A DNA stretch of 64,000 nucleotides, taken from contig JANBPK010001475.1 in the NCBI GenBank assembly GCA_027579435.1, positions 1-64,000 on the forward strand. The letters are read 5' to 3'. Of this stretch, positions 56,590 through 64,000 are shown one piece after another. Origin of the DNA: Candolleomyces eurysporus. Lineage: Eukaryota > Basidiomycota > Agaricomycetes > Agaricales > Psathyrellaceae. The notes beneath the pieces are model-generated. The model did not search any database. It was not told the origin of the DNA and saw only the letters and a list, made by a program, of their open reading frames with translations. The position numbers and the translations under genes were made by a program. Positions within the stretch are counted from its first letter, which is position 1. Each line of letters begins with the position of its first letter.

Positions 56590-57993
56590 ATGAGGCACCC
56601 TACTCCCCCATCCCCTGATGATAACTTCGCATCTCCTCAACTCTCCTGCCCGCAAACTCAAGATGTCTTCCAATCAATCGTGAAGGGACGGAAAAGCTGG
56701 AAAACACTAAGGGGCGGTGAGGTCGTCTGGCCTCCCGAATTGGAAGCCGCGCTCATTGAGGGTAAGTCCCGCCTGGCATCAATCCCCAACAACTCCTCAA
56801 TTTCTTTTTCTTTTTTTTCGAAACAGGCCTTGAAAAATACGAGCCGGATGATTCTCGAGAAACACGGCTACTCGGTCGCTTCCCTCTGCGGAATCGATTT
56901 ATCTCTGACTGGATATTCGAGAAGACTGGCAAGCGCCGGACCGCCAAGCAGGTCGGCAGTCGCTTGCAGCAGTTGAGAGATACATGTGGAGGTCGAAAGT
57001 GTAAGACGCAACCTTTGGCTTCTGCAACGTTGGTTCCATCTGACCTTCCCTGCGTCTCTCCATACTAGTACTAAAACTGCTCTCGCCTCAACGAACGGTC
57101 CCCCGGCGGACACACGGTTCCCACTCCCCCGAAATGTCCCAACGCTCCGCCCTGTCTGCGGACGAGTCGTGCAGTGACCGTTCGTCCCCCGCTCCCACCA
57201 CCCCAACAGAGGTGCATGCCACTCTCCAGACCTTGCTCTACCGTGGCCTTGCCTCGTCCACAGAATCTCCGCCGAACTCGATAGTCTTCATCGATTTGCT
57301 TCCTTCTCCTTCAGGTTCTGCCTCCAAAAGCTTTGTTGACTACCCGATGCCATCGTCAAATGAAGATGAGCATATGTGGACTGAGCGCGGACTCAACGTC
57401 GTGAAGATCTCTCCTCATCCCCGTCACATTTCGGAGATTGATCCAACAGTCACTTTCACCTCCCCTACCCCCATCACTGCTGTCTCTGTTTTCTCCGTCT
57501 ACCTCAATGACGATTTGGTGCACTCCGAGGAGGCGCCGCTGAAGTCGCATGGTCAGTTGACCATGGAGAACGCCCACCTCTACAGCACGCACCTCTTGCC
57601 TGAGTACTGGGCAAAGATGTGCCAAATGTCGGGTAAGTTTCACCACTTCATGGATGACTAATAGGTGCTCATTCTTCGTCGCTAGATCTCTCTCGGCACA
57701 CCATAGTCCACCGCGTCGTCGAGGACCGTTCGTCATCGTCTTCGGTACCATCGCCGTCCGGCCCCAAGGTTCTCTTCTCGACAATGTACCGGTTCAAGTA
57801 TGCCGCCCAATCACTGCCGTTGCAACCGACCGAATTCCACGCCTGCTCCGACTTCGTGGCAGCTCCTGCCGACAAACACTCGCTTGAATACTTCGATTCC
57901 GTCCTTTCCATCTCGCCGTCTGATTGCTACTACTCGGACTCTAAATCACAGGCCTTCTACGAGCTTCCTTCCTGGAACGCCGGCCCCCATTAA
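56590..57993 (+). CDS. TEA/ATTS-domain transcription factor
   Basis: Four exons (56590-56761, 56827-57000, 57069-57632, 57686-57993) give 405 residues. The TEA domain covers about residues 38-118 and is split by intron 1. It has the WPPELEAALIEGL first helix, GRFPLRNRFISDWIFEKTGK, and the recognition helix RTAKQVGSRLQQLRDTC. This is the domain of TEF-1, yeast Tec1 and Aspergillus AbaA, which bind CATTCC/T-type sites and control development. The rest is Ser/Pro-rich with no second domain I recognise; a conserved-looking beta-rich part follows (TAVSVFSVYLNDDLV, VLFSTMYRFKYAAQSLPLQ). Basidiomycetes usually carry very few of these, so it may be a developmental regulator. Confidence 0.9.
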
Positions 57994-58529
57994 TTCTTGT
58001 CGCCTGCCTCTTTCTGAATCATCTTCTTCTGTACCTTTCCACTCGTTATCTGACTGCAACGGACACTAAAATTCAACTTTGTGTGAGTAGATATCTTCGG
58101 CTACTTCATGCATCTACTAACGACGCTTCCACAGATATCTGTACAATATTTTCTGTATAGTATGCTCCTGCTACAACTACTTTATGCTTCTAGCTTCTTT
58201 CCCCTACTACATCCACAAATCTCATATGATTCTCGTCGCTGTCTTGCATCGCTTTGTTTTCTGTACCGGGACACTGTCACAATGTTGTTTATTTACTTTC
58301 TTTAATTAGGGTCTTATGTCGTTTTAGTTGTACACTCTCTGCATCAGAACTATTGTCTTTTCTCTTCTTTAGACACACATACACGCGTTGGAATCGAAAC
58401 GTCTCGACGACAGTCAATGACACGATGAAACTATATAAACTTCGAGCTCCACAGCGCTTCGCTCTTCCTCGCTTCGTCAGTCCCTGCTCCATAAATCCTC
58501 GAGCTGACTAGAAGAGGTTGGACACCAAA
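57994..58529. other. Intergenic between convergent genes
   Basis: These are the 3' UTRs of the TEA-factor gene and the minus-strand gene. The sequence is T-rich; no gene is seen. Confidence 0.5.
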
Positions 58530-59164
58530 TTAGTATGTCAATATTCCATCAAATAGGGTAGGATTTAATCTCAACATAATGGAAGCGTCTAGGCGATCTG
58601 AAGAAGGAAGAAAGAAATGAAAGAAGGAGGAAAATAGGCAAGCTCACCAGATTTCAGCGACGATATGATTTGGATCTTGGCAGTGAATTCCTTCGTCATG
58701 AGCGCCATGTCCGTATTGTAATTGAGTCCCCTTGTGATGCCATTTGCAATCAAGCCCTTTCTTGACTCCGCATCGACCCTTCTATGTCCCTCGACCAATG
58801 CATCAGTCCATGTACTCATGGCCATTGCCCCGGCCATCCCTTCCCATTTGCTGAGTTCCAACACCATATTCGTGACACCCCCAATTACGAGAGCTACTTC
58901 ACTCTCAGTTTGGCCGACAGATTCTAGGCCGAGGTTGAGATCTGGAAAGTGTTTCTGCGCGAGCGTCAATATGGATTGGTACGACACTCCATCTCCCGCT
59001 TGACCACGGCCAAGGCCTCCAGTCAACCAGGCTTTGGTCATATCGATGGCGCTGTATAAATCGGAACGCAGAGTGGGTGCCATGGCTTTCTTGGAGTCGC
59101 CCGCCGAACTGGCCCCGCCTCCCTGAACGGGATTGACGAACTGGTTTGCTAGACTGCGGAACAT
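58530..59164 (-). CDS. Unassigned 194-residue protein
   Basis: Two exons (59164-58648, 58597-58530) with a GTGAGC donor and a CTTCAG acceptor give 194 residues. The intron is read through in one frame and would add a hydrophobic tail instead, so the C-terminus is uncertain. The protein starts MFRSLANQFVNPVQGGG. It then has mostly alpha-helical, weakly charged sequence (SDLYSAIDMTKAWLTGGLGR, ALVIGGVTNMVLELSKWEG, MAMSTWTDALVEGHRR). I do not recognise the family. No signal peptide; the N-terminus with few acidic residues could be mitochondrial, which is a guess. Confidence 0.6.
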
Positions 59165-59547
59165 TACAATGGGCTGGTATACTGAATCTGGACAAGAGGC
59201 CGGGCGTGACCGATTATACAGCTTTTTTCAACTGAACGGGGGTGAGAGAGTCGAGTGTAGGGGAATGAAGAGGGTGATAACGATGATGGCGTCGTGGTTC
59301 GATTAACGTGGGGTGAATCATCCCCAATCTCTCTTATGCTTCATTTCGACTCACTGATCAGCTCATGGCAAACGCGAGGCAAAGTACATCGTCACTGGGT
59401 CACACCCCGCCCATAGAAGACCCTGATCACAGTGGCTTAAAGCATGCGAGCTGGACGCCTTAAGCCCATTGCCCAATCTAGACCAATCATTGACAATTAG
59501 AGTTAATAAAAATCAGGCGGGCCCGGAGCAATCCGATACATGAATAA
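59165..59547. other. Intergenic, no gene seen
   Basis: This lies between the 5' end of the 194-residue gene and the 3' end of the ceramidase gene, both minus strand. No feature is seen. Confidence 0.5.
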
Positions 59548-62500
59548 TTAAACAACAGTGAAAGACGAAGAAATGCCAGAGAACGAGGAGATCCTTCCAA
59601 TGAAGGGCTTGGAATCGCCATAGTAGCTGAGGCGGTAAGTACCAGCTACAGGGGGAAAGCGGCATTAATCAGAACCCAGCTCGGTCACCTGAAGCAATCG
59701 CATACTTACCGGGCGTGCCACTCTCAATGGTCCTTGGGGATGAACGGTGTCAGCACTGGTGTACGGCGTTAGAAGAGCAGTAAAGAAGGCGCTACATACC
59801 ATGTTATTGTGACTGTACTCGTGCCCAAAACCTATGATCGAAGGAAGAGAGGCTGTGAGAGAAGAGTTCCTAAAGCATAGACATAGGATGCTGGAGAAAA
59901 GATTCCTCCGACTTACAGTGTTCGTTCTCTTCCACTGATAGATCGTAGAAGGATGGGAGTCGGATCTAACAGTCTTCCACTGACCGGACTCCAAGCGATC
60001 AACCGTCAAGAAGGTGCCATCCAATCGAAGATTATTCTATCGATGAAAGAACCAACGCGAGTTGGGGAAGGGGAGAAAACGAGGGGGAAGATTTCTCAGT
60101 ATGGAAATAGAATTGAAAGAAGCTTGTGACATACCCGTGGATTGGCTCCCACAAACTGAGCCGAAACTTTGTTGCCTGCACGATAAGAGCTGGCCGTATT
60201 CACGTCCTGCAGTACGGCACCGAACTTCTTTCCAGCGGGAGCCGCATCAAATACGACAGCAGTCTAAGACAAATTCTGTTAGAACGCACGAAGAATTCGA
60301 AGGATAATGACGGTGAGTGGAGAAGGATGACGATGGATAATTAAATGATAGGGAGTGTGAGAGGAGGAAAAGGAACAAAGTTGACGTACCCGCAGCGATA
60401 TAGCTTTGGAAGTCTGGTCTTCCGGAGCGGCGTCGCTCGGAGGCCTACTGCCACTCGCCGTGTCCGCGAGGTACGGCACCAGGCTAGTATACTTGTCGAC
60501 GTATGCCTCCAACGTGACTAGTCAATTGAAAAAAAAAAGGAAAGCATTGTGTGTCCAGGTCAGTCAGGTGGTATCATCACAAATCATTGAAGAAAAAAAG
60601 ACGAGGGAAAAAAACGGTCCNAAAATGTATCGCACGGCAAACCGCCGCTAGTCCAAGGGGAAGAGCCAAAATCTTGTCGGCTCTCGCGAGCCAAAACAAG
60701 AAAGACGAAAGGGAATTATAGAATTCCCGATGAATCAGTCAANGGGGGAAAGGACTTACAAGGACCAAAAATAGTGCTGGCACCTTCATACCGCTGGACC
60801 GAGTACTCTTCCCTCGTCGTGACGTAGTGCGCATAGGTGTTAGCAGGTCCAGCAACTACGACATAGGCATCCTCGCCGATAACTCGCGAGGAAATGAGCT
60901 GGGCCCGGACAGCGTCACTGCCATCCCGCACCCACGAACGAACATGGTGCGAGGGGGAGGCGAGTATAACGTAGTGCGTGCCGTAACGTAAATTATTCAA
61001 TAGAGAAAACAGGAACGCACGCACCACACACCACCATCCATCATCACGAAATACATCATGACCCGGGATGGGTGCATTCACAATCGATTCGGGTTCGGAT
61101 TCAATCCATTTTGCCCAGCCGTAATGTTGAATTGAGTGGGAATATTGGATACGAACGAGTGGATCAGGAGAACCCAAGAACACAAAAGCACAAAAAAGAC
61201 CGCGTTGACGTTAAGTCAGTTTGACGGAAAATTGATGCAGATAATGAAAAATCACGGACCGCAGCCTTCGGCCAGCCATAGTCGTGAGTTCCCCTGTTCG
61301 GAGATAGTAAGCAACTCCATCAGAATCCGGAAACCCAGCGCGCATGCGCTGACGGGGTGGGACGCTCACCGGGCATGATAAGCATTACTACAAACGTGCA
61401 ACACGAGGTTAGTTGTTAATTCCGGTGCACGTAAAAGGCCAGCCAGGCCATCCATGTCGATGGGAAAGGGGGGTGAGGGATGATTGATGATGGGAGAGTA
61501 ACCGCTGGTCAGGAGATGATCATGATTCCGGGGAAATGCCAGCTGAGACTCACCGAAGTTTCCAGCTCGAAGAATCTGGACATCAACACGATTCGGAGCC
61601 CACTCGTAAGGGAAATGCGCAGCTCCCTTGTCATGTGACGAATTCGAGGAAAGGAAAGGAAGGGAAGATCTAATCACTGTTCGACACATAGATGTGATTA
61701 GGAGGACTAACGCACCGTATTCAACAAAATGGGTTTGGGATATTGGCATCGAATTTGTTCTGGACTCGGGGGAGGGGTAACAGCGCCTAGCGCAAGCCCC
61801 AAACCAACATTAACATCCGCGACAGCGGCGGTGTAGGGGGTGTTTTAGTGGTGTGAGGATGGTGCGCGGCGGGCGCGTGTATCCGTCCAAGTCCAATATT
61901 GTTCAGGTTCGTCCGAATCAGAAGGTGAACGGACGGAGCAGAACAAGATGGGATAGATAGGGAGTTAAATGTGCATTGTATATGCAATGCATCGAACGTA
62001 TGTCAAACGGTGTCAGTCAGTGTCAAAGTCCGTCAAAGTCAAAGTCAGCTTTGTTTGTCCAATTGAGAATAGACGCTGGTGAAATATGACCTTTTACGAT
62101 CTCCCAAAATGGGTTCCTAAATCCGGCAAAAACTAATTCAGTACGAGTATACTCGAAAGAGATTGATGACGATGAGGGCATATCGATAGATAGATAGACT
62201 AGTACGTACTGAGTCTGAGATGAATTGGATCCCTGAATGAAATCGAGTGCGCCAGGACCGTCTCTGAAGCGACATGAAAAAGGCGAACACGAGAATAACC
62301 GATTAGAGCGCAGATTCAAAAATGGCTGGAAAAAAAGAAGGTGCATTACGTTGTTCCTCCTGCAAAGCTATAACCTAAAGAAAGAAAGAGGGTCCACTGT
62401 GTCACTTGTTTCGGTTTCGAGAAAACCGGGGAGCTGGACTTACCCATCGCGGCGGGGCAGGTGTTTACGACAGTTCCATTCGGGAGCGCGAAACCATGGC

Positions 62501-63184
62501 TGGCCCTAGAAAAGAAAAGGGAGGTCAGCAGTCAGTGCACTATTCCGAACACTCCAGTAGCATGGCACAAGGAAGCGAAAGCGACGAGGAGCCGATGTAT
62601 ACTTACATCTCCACATATACATGCACACTCCGCACCGCGCCACTAACCGCGCTGAGAGGCCCATTCATGATCCTCTGCGCCCCGCGGAACTGTGCGTCAC
62701 CGATGATTCTATTGGATTCGAAATCAGAAGTTCGAAATCCTGGGCCTCTGTCACATCGTGGTCAGTCCACGCTACGATGACTGTAAACGTGGTCTATTAC
62801 CGTCCAATGCAATCCTGCACAGTCCCACCACAAGTCGAGTGGTTGGGGTCGCAAGCCTGCCCGTCCCATGGCTTACCGGGGCTTTGGCATACAGGACCCA
62901 ACCTGTGATCCGAGTCGAGGTGTCAGTACCCCGCTCTGAGCCCCCCGAGAGAGAGGTAATTGGCATGCTCACGTATTGGGGGACGTATCACCGACATTAG
63001 CTGTCAGCCGAGGAGGATAGGATGTTAATCAGGTATAATTAGCTCCGGGAAGGGAGGGGTAGTACTCACACTGAGTAAACCCAGCCACGAACGAGGTGTT
63101 TCCGGGCATAGCATTGGGCTCAACGGAGTTTTCGTACAGGAACGCGGCCATCCCCTTGTTGTCGGTGCTAACGAGGGTGTTGTT
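59548..63184 (-). CDS. Neutral ceramidase, C-terminal 476 residues (5' end outside window)
   Basis: Nineteen exons join in frame from 63184 to the stop at 59548: 63184-63070, 63000-62973, 62902-62801, 62747-62607, 62505-62444, 62374-62350, 62263-62210, 62116-62075, 61764-61716, 61626-61554, 61387-61370, 61293-61260, 60917-60760, 60517-60390, 60263-60135, 60036-59917, 59831-59800, 59732-59710, 59645-59548. The product matches neutral/alkaline ceramidases, which hydrolyse ceramide to sphingosine and fatty acid. NVGDTSPNT holds the catalytic serine. DFIQGSNSS, YEWAPNRVDVQILRAGNF, PGELTTMAGRRLR, GPANTYAHYVTTREEYSVQR and a beta-sandwich end follow. The N-terminal zinc-ligand half lies beyond 64000. 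Introns reach 342 nt and one exon is 18 nt. Confidence 0.9.
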
Positions 63185-63237
63185 CTGTCATTGGGTCGAT
63201 AAGTCAGTAAGTGGATGAGATGGAATCATTTTTGGTT

Positions 63238-64000
63238 GAAACACGCCACACGAAACCAAAATCATGAACGGTGCCAGAACAAATTAACAAGGGACTTTGT
63301 GCCGTTTATATGAACGACAGTCGGGGCGTCATCGATGTCTCGCCTCGAACTCGAAAGAAGAAAGCAAATGGGAAAAGAACGAAAGATTCGGGGATGAAGA
63401 TTCACGGAGAAACACTCCACAGGAACCAAAGATCATGAACGACGCCAGCACGAGACGACAACAACAACAGGAGCGCCATCGAACTCAAAAAAAGAACAAA
63501 GCCAAACGGAAGTGAACGAAATATTCGGGAAACAAGAGAGGGTTTCACAAAGAAACACTCTATACGAGGCCAAAATCATGAACGGCGCGAAAACGAAACA
63601 CCTCCAACAGCTGCAGGAACCCCATCCACCTCCTGTCTCGAACAGGCAAGAAGAAAGAAAAGGGAAAAAGGAGAAGAGACGAAAGAGTCGGCAACAGCCG
63701 TAAGAGCCCCATCCATCTCCTCCCTTGAACTGGAAAGAAACCGGAAAACAGAAAAAGGAGAAGAAACGAAGGAGTCGTACGATCAATAGATGGATAACGC
63801 CTGTAAGCAGATAAGATGAAATAAAAGATCTGGTTGNAAACGCGCGGGCACCAAGGACTCATCATCATCATCAGCGGCGCCAACCCAAAACAAGAAACGA
63901 AAGCACCATCTATCTTTTCCCTCGAAAGAAGAAAAAGGATAAATGCAAAAAACGAAAAATGACCAAAGAGTCGGTGAACAAGAGAAAAGGTTTCACCGAC
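63238..64000. repeat. Degenerate purine-rich repeats inside a long ceramidase intron
   Basis: The plus strand carries imperfect copies of a unit with CCAAAATCATGAACGG (63257, about 63427, 63571), GAAACACTC/GCC (63238, about 63401, 63552) and ACGAAAGAGTCGG (63379, 63516, 63679, about 63767, about 63965). Spacing varies from about 85 to 200 nt. The strand is very A/G-rich. It lies upstream of the ceramidase exon at 63184, and no preceding exon is found before the window ends, so the intron is over 800 nt. An N is at 63837. Confidence 0.6.

Noticed and set aside
1..64000. CRISPR arrays, prokaryotic operons, insertion sequences or phage genes
   Set aside because: No regular spacer-repeat pattern, no transposase or integrase motif and no terminal inverted repeats with target duplications were seen; gene structure is eukaryotic throughout.

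Overview
The window looks like nuclear DNA of a mushroom-forming basidiomycete (Agaricomycetes). Genes are split by many short GT-AG introns, mostly about 50-70 nt. The families are fungal: CFEM GPI protein, family 5 exo-1,3-beta-glucanases with a type II anchor, a TEA/ATTS transcription factor, a DUF1479 protein, a double-psi beta-barrel secreted protein, and large families of F-box proteins with poorly conserved leucine-rich C-termini. A tRNA-Ala(AGC) with an 11-nt intron and eukaryotic A and B boxes fits this. All exon models were built by hand from splice consensus, reading frame and family memory; no search was run.

Layout. 0.6-4.2 kb: tandem pair of near-identical F-box genes, the first missing its 5' end. 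4.8-6.6 kb: DUF1479 gene. 7.1-13.9 kb: three more F-box genes (two intact, one frameshifted) and an unassigned 224-residue gene. 14.2-20.1 kb: a small Ser/Thr-rich protein and a 1284-residue F-box protein. 20.8-21.8 kb: CFEM protein and tRNA-Ala. 22.1-25.6 kb: two degenerate F-box copies. 25.9-30.5 kb: an unassigned protein, a tandem ABC ATPase and a small secreted double-psi barrel protein. 31.0-33.5 kb: two more broken F-box copies. 34.3-41.6 kb: a Cys-rich-head protein, a histidine-phosphatase-fold membrane protein, a short SRP72 and a pinin homologue sharing a divergent promoter. 43.1-52.7 kb: two membrane-anchored GH5 exo-beta-1,3-glucanases flanking a decayed gene. 56.6-64 kb: TEA factor, an unassigned 194-residue gene and the C-terminal two-thirds of a neutral ceramidase that runs off the window.

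Biology. The first half is a birth-and-death cluster of SCF-type F-box adaptors: nine loci of one superfamily, three intact, with decay from frameshift to full pseudogene. The second half is mostly single-copy housekeeping and cell-surface genes (SRP, splicing, sphingolipid turnover, wall glucan remodelling). Nothing here is clearly a new defence or mobile system. The most checkable oddities are an SRP72 lacking its central TPR region, a divergent tRNA-like element, microexons plus repeat-filled introns in the ceramidase, and a gene whose apparent start codon lies in sequence copied from a neighbouring F-box gene.

Data caution. All ten N bases sit at or beside a homopolymer, which looks like pyrosequencing base calls. 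Frameshifts next to homopolymers may therefore be sequencing errors.
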